Positions 8,900 through 17,844 of a DNA stretch of 64,000 bases are shown piece after piece. Each line of letters begins with the position of its first letter. The first letter of the stretch is position 1. The DNA is from Bdellovibrio sp. KM01. Lineage in GTDB: Bacteria; Bdellovibrionota; Bdellovibrionia; Bdellovibrionales; Bdellovibrionaceae. The translations under genes and the position numbers were made by a program. The notes under the pieces were generated by a model that worked only from the letters and a program-made list of their open reading frames with translations, was not told where the DNA came from and did not search any database. The DNA lies in assembly GCF_013752535.1 (NCBI RefSeq), contig NZ_CP058348.1, positions 3,782,001 through 3,846,000 on the forward strand, in the 5' to 3' direction.

Positions 8900-10411
8900 A
8901 TGGCTTTTAACTTACTGAACAAAGATATTGATACTTTGACTTGCCCGGCTTTGGTCGTGTTTTCAAAGTCTTCTTCACAAAAAGACAAGCTTGCAAAAGT
9001 GACTCATAATGAGCTGAACAAACAGCTTGTCGATTCAATCAATGAAAAAACGATTACTGGGAAACATCAGGAAGCGATTACTTTCCGTGAATTCAATATC
9101 TCTGGCTACCGTCATCTTATTGTTGTCGGTCTTGGTAAAGAAAACGAAATCACTCACGAGTCTGTTCGCCAATCCGTAGCTTCTGCACTTGAAGCGATCA
9201 AAGCTTTGAACGTGAAAGAAGCGGCTTTGCATTTTGACGGCATCACTGCTGGTAAAAAAGACGCAGCTGATTTCGCAAAAGCTGTTGCTGAAGGCTTGGT
9301 TCTGACTTCTTACGTATTCGACGAATTGAAATCTTCAACTAAAGCTAAAAAAGCTGAAGATGAACTGAACGTTCACGTTGTTACTAAATTGGCGTCTGAC
9401 AAAGCTGTTAAAGCGGCTTTCAACGAAGGCGCAGTTTTGGGTAACGTGGTTAACTTCTCTCGTCGCCTTGGTGATATGCCAGGCAACTTGATGACGCCAA
9501 CAATCCTTGCTGACTCTGCAGTGGCAGCAGCTAAAGGTATCGCGAACTTGAAAGTAACAGTTTGGGATAAAGCTCGTATTAAAAAAGAAAAAATGGGCGG
9601 CCTCTTGGGTGTTGCTGCTGGTTCTGATCAAGAGCCTCGCTTCATCATCATGGAATACAAAGGTGCTGCTGCTTCTAAAAAACCAGTTTGCTTCGTAGGT
9701 AAAGGTCTTACTTTTGACTGCGGTGGTATCTCTATTAAGCCAGGCGCAGGCATGGAAGAAATGAAATACGACATGTGCGGTGGTGCAAACGTCATCGGTA
9801 CTTTGCTGGCAATCGCTCAATTGAAATTGAAAGTAAACGCAGTTGGTTTGGTAGCTTCTACTGAAAACTTGATCAACGGTTCTGCAACTAAGCCAGGTGA
9901 TGTTCACACAGCTCGTAACGGTAAAACGTTCGAAGTGAACAACACAGATGCTGAAGGTCGTTTGATCCTTGCAGACGCTTTGTCTTACGCAACTGAGTTG
10001 GCTCCACAAGTTATCTGTGATGCTGCAACTTTGACTGGTGCGATGGTTATCGCTTTGGGTAACACACACACTGGTTACTTCACTCGTAACTCTGCTTTGA
10101 AAACTAAAATTGAAAAAGCAGCCGTTCAATCTGGTGAGTGGGTTTGGAACATGCCTCTGACAGATTACCACGTGAAAGACATGAAAGGCGTTTACGCTGA
10201 TCTTTCTAACATCTCTTCTGGCAAAGGTGCTGGCTCTGCAACTGCGGCTGCATTCCTTGAGCAATTTGTTGGCGAAGGTATCCCTTGGGCTCACTTCGAC
10301 ATTGCGGGTACTGGTTGGGCTGTTGGAAATCGTCTTCCATACGCTCCTAAAAAAGGTGCCTCTGGCGCGATGATCCGCACATTCGTTGAAGTTGCTAAAC
10401 AATACGTTTAG
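8900..10411 (+). CDS. pepA: Leucyl aminopeptidase (cytosol aminopeptidase, M17)
   Basis: M17 aminopeptidases are cytoplasmic two-metal enzymes that remove N-terminal residues from peptides. From the ATG at 8900 the product has 503 residues, the usual family length, with an N-terminal non-catalytic domain (about 1-165) and the catalytic domain containing the signature NTDAEGRL (348-355) and metal-site region GLTFDCGGISIKP. An in-frame ATG at 8786 would add 38 residues, but the ATG at 8900 has AAGAGG upstream and gives a normal N terminus. It is transcribed away from clpP and has its own terminator. Codon use is biased to a few codons, as in highly expressed genes. Confidence 0.95.
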   Translation: MAFNLLNKDIDTLTCPALVVFSKSSSQKDKLAKVTHNELNKQLVDSINEKTITGKHQEAITFREFNISGYRHLIVVGLGKENEITHESVRQSVASALEAIKALNVKEAALHFDGITAGKKDAADFAKAVAEGLVLTSYVFDELKSSTKAKKAEDELNVHVVTKLASDKAVKAAFNEGAVLGNVVNFSRRLGDMPGNLMTPTILADSAVAAAKGIANLKVTVWDKARIKKEKMGGLLGVAAGSDQEPRFIIMEYKGAAASKKPVCFVGKGLTFDCGGISIKPGAGMEEMKYDMCGGANVIGTLLAIAQLKLKVNAVGLVASTENLINGSATKPGDVHTARNGKTFEVNNTDAEGRLILADALSYATELAPQVICDAATLTGAMVIALGNTHTGYFTRNSALKTKIEKAAVQSGEWVWNMPLTDYHVKDMKGVYADLSNISSGKGAGSATAAAFLEQFVGEGIPWAHFDIAGTGWAVGNRLPYAPKKGASGAMIRTFVEVAKQYV

Positions 10412-10435
10412 TTCTTTCTGACTAGAATGAATCCG

Positions 10436-10470
10436 AAGGCCTTGGGGAGACCCGAGGCCTTTTGTTTTTT
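10436..10470 (+). terminator. Intrinsic terminator after pepA
   Basis: AAGGCCTTGGG pairs with CCCGAGGCCTT (one T-G pair) around a GAGA loop, followed by TTGTTTTTT. It lies 25 bases after the pepA stop. Confidence 0.92.
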
Positions 10471-10516
10471 GTCATCTGGCCTTCGACTTTTGTGGCGGCA
10501 AAACCATAATATTCGT

Positions 10517-12064
10517 ATGAAAAGTCGCTTCTATTTTGCCATTCTATTCTTGGCATTTTTAATGTGTTCGTGTGCGACTTTGCCAAAAGACGTGCAGCGC
10601 AGTCCCAGCAGCACTTTAGATCCCGATCCAACCACAACTCTTTCAAAACGCGTAAAAGAAAAACTTCAAGGCCAGCACAATCTCTCCGGCTTTCATCCCC
10701 TATTCTCCGGTGAAGATGCCTTTGTTGCCAGAATAGCATCCATACGCGCCGCGGAGCGGTCGTTGGATATGCAGTACTACATCTGGAATAACGATCTTAC
10801 CGGAAACATCATGACTGCTGAAACTATGAAGGCAGCCGATCGGGGCGTGCGCGTGCGCATCCTGCTGGATGATTTGAATCTTGGCCAGTACGAGAAAGCC
10901 TTACGGATCATGTCCTCGCATCCCAATATACAAGTGCGCATGGTAAACCCATTCGCCAATCGCAGCTTTCAGATTTTCGATATCACTCGTTTAAGTGAGG
11001 TGAATCGCCGGATGCACAATAAAGTTTTTATTGCCGACAGCGAAGTCGCGATCGTGGGTGGTCGCAATATCGGGAACGAATACTTTTGGGCAAGTGACGG
11101 AATTAACTTCGGGGATCTTGATTTGTGGGCAATTGGGCCCGTCGTATCAGGACTGTCCAAGGAATTCGATGCCTATTGGAACAGCGAAATTTCCTATCCG
11201 ATTTCTTCGCTGACAGCCTCTCAGACTGTCAGCGACGGCGATCTAAAAGAGTTTCGGGAAAAACTAAACGATGCCTACGAAAAAGCTTTAGACACCCCTT
11301 ATACCAAGGGCCTTCGCAACGACAAACTGCTTGCGGATTTTGCCGCTGGAAATATTGAAAAATATTGGGGTGACGCCCATGTGCTATACGACTCCCCTGC
11401 AAAATTTAAAGAAGAGCCCAAAGATCAGGTGGACAATCTTCAATCACAACTTCAACCCTATATGAACGGCGCCAAAGAGGAAATCATGATGATCTCTCCT
11501 TACTTTGTCCCCGGCGATCAGGGCGTAAATAAACTTTCTGAAAAAGTTAAAAAGGGGGTCCACGTCACCGTACTTACAAACTCACTGGCATCAAGTGATG
11601 TTAGCAGTGTCTTTGCCGGTTATAAGGGATATCGAAAAGATTTGATTCGAAGCGGAGTAGAACTTTATGAACTGCGCCCTCGCTTTCACAAAGATCTGGT
11701 AAAACAAAAAAAATCCCTGGGTTCAAGCGGCTCTCATGCCGGTCTTCACGGAAAAACTTTGGTGTTTGATCGAAAGTATATTTTCGTGGGGTCGATGAAC
11801 TTGGATCCCCGCTCGGTGCATATAAATACAGAAATGGGAGTGGTTGTTGAAAGTGCCGAAATGGCAGGTAAGTTTTCCGCTCGATTTAAAGAAAATCTCC
11901 CTGAAATTGCGTATGAACTTAGTTTAGATATCGATGGCGATCTGCAATGGACCACGTTCGATGACGGACAAAAAAATACCTTCACTTCTGAACCAGAATC
12001 CAGCTGGTGGCAAAGAGTGAAGGCATCATTTATGTCGCTTTTTATTCCTGAAAGTTATCTTTAG
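10517..12064 (+). CDS. Phospholipase D / cardiolipin-synthase-like lipoprotein
   Basis: The product (515 residues) has both HKD motifs of the PLD superfamily in HxKxxxxD form: H167-N-K with D174, and H411-G-K with D418, each followed by the usual VGGRN or VGSMN segment. Such enzymes transfer or hydrolyse phosphatidyl groups, for example in cardiolipin synthesis. The N terminus is a lipoprotein signal (hydrophobic run ending MCSC, probable lipidated C19), so it is likely membrane-anchored on the periplasmic side, unlike inner-membrane ClsA. The start at 10517 is preferred because an earlier in-frame start would fall within the pepA terminator. Its stop overlaps the stop of the convergent gene by four bases. 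Confidence 0.88.
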   Translation: MKSRFYFAILFLAFLMCSCATLPKDVQRSPSSTLDPDPTTTLSKRVKEKLQGQHNLSGFHPLFSGEDAFVARIASIRAAERSLDMQYYIWNNDLTGNIMTAETMKAADRGVRVRILLDDLNLGQYEKALRIMSSHPNIQVRMVNPFANRSFQIFDITRLSEVNRRMHNKVFIADSEVAIVGGRNIGNEYFWASDGINFGDLDLWAIGPVVSGLSKEFDAYWNSEISYPISSLTASQTVSDGDLKEFREKLNDAYEKALDTPYTKGLRNDKLLADFAAGNIEKYWGDAHVLYDSPAKFKEEPKDQVDNLQSQLQPYMNGAKEEIMMISPYFVPGDQGVNKLSEKVKKGVHVTVLTNSLASSDVSSVFAGYKGYRKDLIRSGVELYELRPRFHKDLVKQKKSLGSSGSHAGLHGKTLVFDRKYIFVGSMNLDPRSVHINTEMGVVVESAEMAGKFSARFKENLPEIAYELSLDIDGDLQWTTFDDGQKNTFTSEPESSWWQRVKASFMSLFIPESYL

Positions 12065-12690
12065 AACGTCACTACAATCGGATGACCCAAGTAACGAGCC
12101 ACTTCATTGCTTTGGATAACCAAGTCAGAGTTATTCAGGTTCTTCATGCGAACTGATTTTAGCAACCAAGTTTTCGGCCAGTGATCTGGAAGATTTGCAA
12201 AACGAACAACGGTGCCGGCACCTTCGTTGAATTGGAATTCCCCATCTGCTGGTCTTTCTCCTAAAATTTTTGCGATTGGTAGCCAAAGAGGATTAATTTT
12301 CGCCATGTCTTTTGAATATTCACAGGTGCCTTCAACTTCCATTGATGGTTTATCACCAGAAACGGAAACGCCTTCTGCTTCGAATACCAGACTTACTTTA
12401 GAGAATTCCTGGCAAGCAAGTTTTCTTTGGCCGTTTTGATCAACGAAAACAAAATGACCTAAGGAAAAGCCAGAACCCTCTGGAGTTTTCTTTAGTTCAA
12501 AGCCCGTTACTAAACGTTGCTTTACGGCATCTTGAAGTTTGTCGCCAGAAAGATGAGAAAAATCAAAGCCGGTTCTTACTGCGGCTGGATCACGATCGAT
12601 GTAAGTACTTGCGGTGTTATAGTGAACAACAGAATAGCCCACGCCAAAGCAAACAAATAAAAGCCCGAAGACTCCCACAAATTTCTGCAT
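12061..12690 (-). CDS. Envelope protein of unknown function
   Basis: The 209-residue product has one N-terminal hydrophobic segment (about 3-24), either an uncleaved membrane anchor or a signal peptide, followed by a soluble domain rich in beta-prone segments (GSGFSLGHFVFVDQNGQ, FEAEGVSVSGDKPSMEVEGTC broken by charged turns). Two cysteines (in KLACQEF and EGTCEYS) could pair. I do not recognise a family. GAGGAAAA lies ahead of the ATG. The gene is convergent with the PLD lipoprotein and their ends overlap by four bases. The next minus-strand gene upstream is about 85 bases away, so they may be co-transcribed. Confidence 0.7.
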   Translation of the reverse strand: MQKFVGVFGLLFVCFGVGYSVVHYNTASTYIDRDPAAVRTGFDFSHLSGDKLQDAVKQRLVTGFELKKTPEGSGFSLGHFVFVDQNGQRKLACQEFSKVSLVFEAEGVSVSGDKPSMEVEGTCEYSKDMAKINPLWLPIAKILGERPADGEFQFNEGAGTVVRFANLPDHWPKTWLLKSVRMKNLNNSDLVIQSNEVARYLGHPIVVTF

Positions 12691-12775
12691 ATAGTTTTCC
12701 TCTTATATGCAGAATAGCATGGGCTTTCGCGGAACTCGCTGTTTCTGTAGGCAGTCCGGCCTATCGTCTAGGGCC

Positions 12776-13258
12776 CTAGTACGAAATGATCAAACTTTGC
12801 ACGGGAACGGTCTGGCTCCCAATCTGCATATAGCGCACTTGCGGGTCCAGAGTCATTTGCGGTACGGGAGCGTTTTTGCGTGAACGGTAAGCGGCTTGTA
12901 TAACTTGAACTTCGCGGCCCTTGGATTGAAGGCTTAAGTTTACTTGGCTCGTATCTTTAGCATTCACCGCAAAGTTAATCACACCTTTATTGGAAACTGC
13001 CGATGCGACCTTCTGGCCATTCAAATATATCCCAACAGTATCACCATCACCAGCCGTGGTAAGGGCACTAATATAGCGACCACCTGTATAGTCCGTCGGA
13101 TTAGAAGAAAACCCTTCGGCCGTGGATTGCCCGACATCGATGATAGTAAGGGAAACGGCGATAGAGCCCGAAGTAGAAGCCGCGCTGGCATTTGAAGAGG
13201 CCACTAAAAGTGCCAATACTGACAAACTTACAGTCCAAAACTGCTTAGAGATATTCAT
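12776..13258 (-). CDS. Small secreted protein of unknown function
   Basis: The product has 160 residues. It starts with a typical signal peptide ending near SNASAAST (about residue 27). The mature part is Ser/Thr/Gly-rich, predicted mostly beta strand, with no cysteine. An early SGSIAVSLTI strand is faintly like secreted coat or pilin-type beta proteins, but I would not assign a family. AAGGAG-type bases (GGAGCCCC) precede the ATG. A hairpin and the gshA gene lie upstream on the same strand. Confidence 0.7.
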   Translation of the reverse strand: MNISKQFWTVSLSVLALLVASSNASAASTSGSIAVSLTIIDVGQSTAEGFSSNPTDYTGGRYISALTTAGDGDTVGIYLNGQKVASAVSNKGVINFAVNAKDTSQVNLSLQSKGREVQVIQAAYRSRKNAPVPQMTLDPQVRYMQIGSQTVPVQSLIISY

Positions 13259-13348
13259 CGGGGCTCCTTATCTGGATTTGCAATCGCAGACTTAGGAGCA
13301 ATAGGTGTTCCCGACTCAGATGTGTTTATTTGAAGTTAGATGGAACAT

Positions 13349-13373
13349 CCCCTGTCTAAAGCTATGACAGGGG
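13349..13373 (-). terminator. Hairpin downstream of gshA
   Basis: CCCCTGTC and GACAGGGG form an 8-bp stem with a nine-base loop, 16 bases past the gshA stop. No T-tract follows on the minus strand, so it may be an mRNA 3' end stabiliser or a weak terminator rather than a classic intrinsic one. Confidence 0.5.
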
Positions 13374-13388
13374 ACAAAAACGGGAGTT

Positions 13389-14624
13389 TTACTTATAGCC
13401 TTTGAATTCAGCCTTTAGTTCGCGGGCTTCATGGGCAATAGCCAAAAGGCCCAATTTCGCAGTCCAACCATAGACGTTTTCTTGCGGGCAACCTGGCGTA
13501 TTGATCGCCAAATCAGAGACACAAAGACGCTTATAAACTGCACCGGGGCTGTTTAAACTTTCCGTAGAACTTTTCTCGGAGTGAGTTCTTAAAAAACCAC
13601 CCGCCAATTCAGAGCCGATCATGTAAATTACGGGCTCTGCACTCGCACCGTCAGATTCAACGATCGAAGGAATGCCTTCTTGAATGATCACTTCCTCAAC
13701 ATCACGGCCGCCTTTGGCAGCTTTCATTTTTTTACGGGATTTATAGCTCCACTCTTTTACTTCTGCCCCAGAACCGACTCGAATAACTGCGAGTCCATAA
13801 GTACCCGCATTGTTTTTTACGAATACAAACGGCTCTTGAGTGATTCCGCGTTTTTGGTATTCTGTTTTCAGGTGCGCGAGCATGGCATCCACACGAGCAG
13901 CTAATGCGGCCCGACTGTTTTCATCACCAATATCAAAATGCTCGAACAATTCCGTTTCAACGGTCATCAGGAATGGATCGATTTTTGCGATCGCACTGAA
14001 TTCTTCGACAAGCTGATTGTAGTATTTGAAGTATGTGCTTTTTTTACGTTGATACCAACCCAGCTCACGCGGCGGGTTCATCGGAAATTCAGTAACTGTC
14101 TTTGCCCACTCTTCATAAGCTTCAGAGAAATCGTTATTGCTGATAATCAAATCTGGCTTAAACTCTTTCATCAGGCTTCCGCTCATCAAAGCAGAATGAA
14201 CAGTAATTTCATTTCCAGCAGAGCTGGTAATTTGCATGGGCTGTTCAAGTTCACGAGGAATCGCCACTTTCACTTCAATGCTGGAGGCTTCGATAAGTGA
14301 TTTAATCGTGAAGACATTTTCCCAATAGAACGCGTTGTTCGTATGCTCTTCCGTAACCAGCAGGATTTTTTTAATTTTTTCGCCATAGTGCTCGATGATG
14401 TATTTGTTCATCAAACTAACGGAAGTCTCTTTATCCGTTGGGCAGATGTTGTTAAAGCCGGCCGGAAAAATATTCGCATCCACGTTTGAAATCTTGTAAC
14501 CGGAGTCACGGATATCATAGCTGGAATAAATCGGATGTTGGAATTCATTGGACTTGGCTTTGAACCAAGAACAGATTTCCTGCATGTTGGCGAGTGTTTG
14601 TTTGTGAAGGGTAAGCTTCGCCAT
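13389..14624 (-). CDS. gshA: Glutamate-cysteine ligase, Thiobacillus ferrooxidans type
   Basis: This enzyme would join glutamate and cysteine, the first step of glutathione synthesis, in the cytoplasm. The 411-residue sequence contains the SSYDIRDSGYKISNVDANIF and PAGFNNICPTD region that I recognise from the non-canonical GshA family described from T. ferrooxidans, which is unrelated to E. coli GshA; later segments (FVKNNAGTYGLAVIRV, EEVIIQEGIPS) fit an ATP-binding fold. AAGGAG lies before the ATG. It is separated from the upstream TPR lipoprotein by 21 bases on the same strand and may be the last gene of the ArsA operon. gshB is not in the window. Confidence 0.85.
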   Translation of the reverse strand: MAKLTLHKQTLANMQEICSWFKAKSNEFQHPIYSSYDIRDSGYKISNVDANIFPAGFNNICPTDKETSVSLMNKYIIEHYGEKIKKILLVTEEHTNNAFYWENVFTIKSLIEASSIEVKVAIPRELEQPMQITSSAGNEITVHSALMSGSLMKEFKPDLIISNNDFSEAYEEWAKTVTEFPMNPPRELGWYQRKKSTYFKYYNQLVEEFSAIAKIDPFLMTVETELFEHFDIGDENSRAALAARVDAMLAHLKTEYQKRGITQEPFVFVKNNAGTYGLAVIRVGSGAEVKEWSYKSRKKMKAAKGGRDVEEVIIQEGIPSIVESDGASAEPVIYMIGSELAGGFLRTHSEKSSTESLNSPGAVYKRLCVSDLAINTPGCPQENVYGWTAKLGLLAIAHEARELKAEFKGYK

Positions 14625-14645
14625 TAATTCTCCTTAAAATCTCAA

Positions 14646-15782
14646 CTACAAATTTGGATCGACGCCTTCAGCAGCTTTTGGAGCTGCCTTTTTTTTAGGA
14701 AGCGATTGTATAGAAGAACTTTCTTCTCCCGGCAACAACGCATCCGCTTTTGTGCGACCTGATCTTTTGATGCTGTTAAGTTTCTTAGACTCCTCCGTCA
14801 GACCCATGGATTCATGGCCCTGATACAGAAGTCTCTCTGTTTTAGTACGTACTTCGTTCGTTAATGTGAAAAACTCAATCTGGTAACTGTTTTGAGTTTG
14901 TCCAGATACGGGTTTATATAATTCTGCACGATCAATCAATCCAATCAACGCCCCACCCAAGTGGGCCTGTTGACTCGGGTTTTGCTTTACCGCTTCAACC
15001 TGCAGATACAATTCACTGTATGTTGTTTTAAGTTGTTTGAGGGCCTTAGGAGACCAGCGGCTGTCATTCAACTCCATAGTTTTCAGCAGATAGACTTGGA
15101 CAAACTTTTGCGAGGCCACGAAGGAATCAAAGTTTTCTGGCGAAAGCTGATTGGTTGTAACGCTGCCCATCTGGTAATAGGTTTTTGCGAGCCAATCTTT
15201 TTCAAGCTTACTTAAATCGGATTCAGCGCGAATTTTCGCAATGCCTTTTTCCGCCTCATTCAGATATTGAACAGCTTCTTTTTCACGACCCATGCGGCTG
15301 TATGCCGCCGCTAAACGCGCTGGAATTTCCGCATGCCCCACAGTTAACGGCAAAGTGTTGCGCAAACTTTGAGCATCCAAAAGATCTGCGACTGTTTTTT
15401 GATCATCACCTAAAGCTTCATCACAAAAAGACATGCGATATAAAGCCATCGCTGCGATATCGGGCTGAAGATTTCGCGTCTTTAAAACGACATCACGATA
15501 AATTGCCGCGGCCTCCACCCACTTGCCCTGACCTTCCAAGGCTTGGGCCTGACCAATACGGGATGCCTGGAAAAAGTTCGAACGCGGATACGTTTCTTGA
15601 AATGTTTGATACTGTTTTTGAGCTTGGACATAACTGCCTGCGGTCAGATTATCTTGGGCAGAATTTAGATCGCGTTCTTCGATCAAGCGCTGATTTTGCA
15701 AAGACTGATCGCCACGATTCATCTGAATAAAGCTGCAGCCCGCAAGAAACGAAAAACACAACAGGCTGATCACTTTTTTCAT
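14646..15782 (-). CDS. TPR-containing lipoprotein
   Basis: The 378-residue protein has a lipoprotein signal with lipobox LAGC (lipidated C16), then helical repeats with the spacing of tetratricopeptide repeats (for example AQKQYQTFQETYPRS, KWVEAAAIYRDVV, AAAYSRMGREKEAVQYLNEAEKG). It ends in a Lys/Ala/Pro-rich tail. TPR lipoproteins usually scaffold envelope complexes. The start overlaps the stop of the upstream ArsA-like gene (ATGA-type, four bases), so its expression is coupled to two ArsA-like ATPases. This suggests a membrane partner for them, but that is inference. Confidence 0.8.
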   Translation of the reverse strand: MKKVISLLCFSFLAGCSFIQMNRGDQSLQNQRLIEERDLNSAQDNLTAGSYVQAQKQYQTFQETYPRSNFFQASRIGQAQALEGQGKWVEAAAIYRDVVLKTRNLQPDIAAMALYRMSFCDEALGDDQKTVADLLDAQSLRNTLPLTVGHAEIPARLAAAYSRMGREKEAVQYLNEAEKGIAKIRAESDLSKLEKDWLAKTYYQMGSVTTNQLSPENFDSFVASQKFVQVYLLKTMELNDSRWSPKALKQLKTTYSELYLQVEAVKQNPSQQAHLGGALIGLIDRAELYKPVSGQTQNSYQIEFFTLTNEVRTKTERLLYQGHESMGLTEESKKLNSIKRSGRTKADALLPGEESSSIQSLPKKKAAPKAAEGVDPNL

Positions 15783-16858
15783 TTGGATTTCTCCTCCTCA
15801 GTAATGAGGGCGCTAATTTCTTCCAAGCCTGAAAGATCAGAAACATCTTTGACCAAATCAGGAATCCGCAGAACACGTGCTTCTATCGACATCTTTTTTT
15901 CAAATTGGCGATAGATCGCATCCCTATGATTGTAATAGGTCTTCATTTGCATGTACAAGTCCGCGAGCCCTTGCTCTGCTGTTCCACCTTCATAACCTAC
16001 CCGGAGGTCCAGCCAGTGGGGAAACACACGGTTCAAAATTACTGTGTCCAGATTGTATCCACCCTTACGAATCTCGCGGGAAAAGTATTCGGCTTCTTTA
16101 AGCTTCGCCTGATCAAAACTTGTGACCAAAAAGAATTTGGTCGTCGGCGCGACCAACATGCGCTGAACTTCCGTTGTTCGCTGCAAAAGTTTACCCTGCC
16201 ATTGCTCGATATTGATAAAGAAGTCACCCAATTCACGAATGAACTGCGAGCCCGTCAAAGTTTCTAAAACTTTTAATACCTGACGGGTTCCTGCTTGAAT
16301 CAAATGACCCAAGATACCGGATTTTTTACCCTCGGGATCGCGGAACCATTTCGCCACGCCTTCACTAAATAGTGCCGAAAGCTTTTGAGGTGCTTTCAGG
16401 AAATCCAAAGCGTGCTTCGTCGGTGGAGTATCCAGAATAATCAAATCAAACTTGCCGGACTCATAGACCGAATAGAGTTTTTCCAACGAAGTGAATTCTT
16501 GGGAGCCACTAAGGTTTGTGGAAAGTTGTTTGTAAAGACTGTTGTCGAAAATGCGACGAACGGCTTCTGATTTTTGCGCGGCTCTTTCGACGAAATCATC
16601 AAAGGTTTTTTTGTGATCGATAACCGAAGCCCACAATTCTCCTTTGAAGTTTTGACCGGGAACTTTCGTCAAATCGTTAGTGCCTTCAATGCCCAAAGTT
16701 TGCGCCAAGCGCTTGGCCGGATCGATGGTCAGAACTAAAACTTTCAGACCCTGCTTAGCCGCCAGAACCCCAACCGAAGCGGCAACCGTGGTTTTACCCA
16801 CTCCCCCACTGCCGACACAGACTAAGACTTTGGTGTTTTTTAAAAAGTCATGGCTCAT
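15779..16858 (-). CDS. ArsA/GET3-family ATPase (second of a tandem pair)
   Basis: The 359-residue protein has the deviant P-loop GSGGVGKTT near residue 17-25, a switch region around LTIDPAKRLAQTLG, and LIILDTPPTKHALDFL, all typical of the ArsA/GET3 branch of the SIMIBI ATPases. These couple ATP-driven dimer changes to anion export or tail-anchored protein targeting. It overlaps the gene before it and the TPR lipoprotein after it by four bases each. No arsenic resistance genes are near, so an arsenite pump role is unlikely. Confidence 0.87.
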   Translation of the reverse strand: MSHDFLKNTKVLVCVGSGGVGKTTVAASVGVLAAKQGLKVLVLTIDPAKRLAQTLGIEGTNDLTKVPGQNFKGELWASVIDHKKTFDDFVERAAQKSEAVRRIFDNSLYKQLSTNLSGSQEFTSLEKLYSVYESGKFDLIILDTPPTKHALDFLKAPQKLSALFSEGVAKWFRDPEGKKSGILGHLIQAGTRQVLKVLETLTGSQFIRELGDFFINIEQWQGKLLQRTTEVQRMLVAPTTKFFLVTSFDQAKLKEAEYFSREIRKGGYNLDTVILNRVFPHWLDLRVGYEGGTAEQGLADLYMQMKTYYNHRDAIYRQFEKKMSIEARVLRIPDLVKDVSDLSGLEEISALITEEEKSK

Positions 16859-17727
16859 GGAAGTTTCTCCACAGCTTTTTCAACAAGCGTCCACGGATTT
16901 GTTTCAAAAAATAAGGGGACTTTCAGAATTTTTTTAAATTTTGTTTTCGCTTGATCCATCATTTGCGACTGACGATCCAGTTGTTGTTCCAGATACTGTG
17001 CAAATAAACCCAAATCCGACGTCGTGAGTGATTCTGCATTTTGCAAAGAAGCACGCGGAATGTTCACGTCTAAAACTTTATTCATCACCAGTGTTGGCTC
17101 GACAGAAAATTCTTTCTGCAGCATTTCAGCAAGCTCGGTCGATTCCTTCAGCGGCAATTCTTCCGGAAGCGAAACAATGTGATATTTTGAAACTTCAGGG
17201 TCCGTCAGCACACGAATGATGCTGCGACTTTGCTCGCCCATGGGACCAATTTGTACAGCTTGCGCCATTCCCGCGGGCGCTTCCATCAAAGCCTTAAAAT
17301 GTCCCGTTGCAAAAGCGTCGACCACGACACAATCAAAAGGCATCGGTGGACCATATTTACGGGGACCCGACGTGATTTTTCCCAGCATCGCAAGTTCAGG
17401 CAGTCCCGGAGCGATATTGATAAATGCCCTCATAACGGCATTATCAAAGAAAAGTTTGGCCAGGCTTTCCACTTTCACCAGGTATTGGGCGTACTCACGC
17501 AAGCAGCTTTCCCCGGTCCATAGCGCCAGGGAGAGATTCGGCTTTATTAACTGAGGATGAAAGGTGACATCTGCTAACTCAAAGAAATCCTTGAAGAAGC
17601 TTTGATCTCCAAGTTCTACCAGGAGGACTTTTTTCCCCTGACGGCTGAGTTTTAGTGCGAGAGCGGCAGCCACAACGGACTTCCCTACGCCCCCTTTTCC
17701 AGTCACAAAATGAATCTCTTGCTTCAT
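16855..17727 (-). CDS. ArsA/GET3-family ATPase (first of a tandem pair)
   Basis: This 290-residue protein carries VTGKGGVGKSVVAAAL at residues about 8-23 and a central FDCVVVDAFATGHFKALMEAP segment where typical members read DTAPTGHTL. The altered switch motif suggests a subunit that differs in hydrolysis from its neighbour. The pair could form a heterodimer, comparable to the two halves of ArsA. It is the first gene of a coupled operon (ATPase, ATPase, TPR lipoprotein, possibly gshA) and is divergent from tig with 117 bases between. Confidence 0.83.
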   Translation of the reverse strand: MKQEIHFVTGKGGVGKSVVAAALALKLSRQGKKVLLVELGDQSFFKDFFELADVTFHPQLIKPNLSLALWTGESCLREYAQYLVKVESLAKLFFDNAVMRAFINIAPGLPELAMLGKITSGPRKYGPPMPFDCVVVDAFATGHFKALMEAPAGMAQAVQIGPMGEQSRSIIRVLTDPEVSKYHIVSLPEELPLKESTELAEMLQKEFSVEPTLVMNKVLDVNIPRASLQNAESLTTSDLGLFAQYLEQQLDRQSQMMDQAKTKFKKILKVPLFFETNPWTLVEKAVEKLP

Positions 17728-17844
17728 AGATGCTTAAAGTGTCTCTGAGCTTGGAAATATAGGCATTACGCAAAGCATTATGGGGTGCCTTCAGAGAGGG
17801 CATAACCTAGTATCCGACGGTTTTAAACGCGTAGGAGTAATCGT

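Noticed and set aside
9335-10402. Long open frame on the minus strand within pepA
   Set aside because: It lies opposite a highly biased, clear coding gene. The peptide is rich in Cys, Ser, Phe and Thr with no motif or ribosome site; it is a shadow of pepA codon use.
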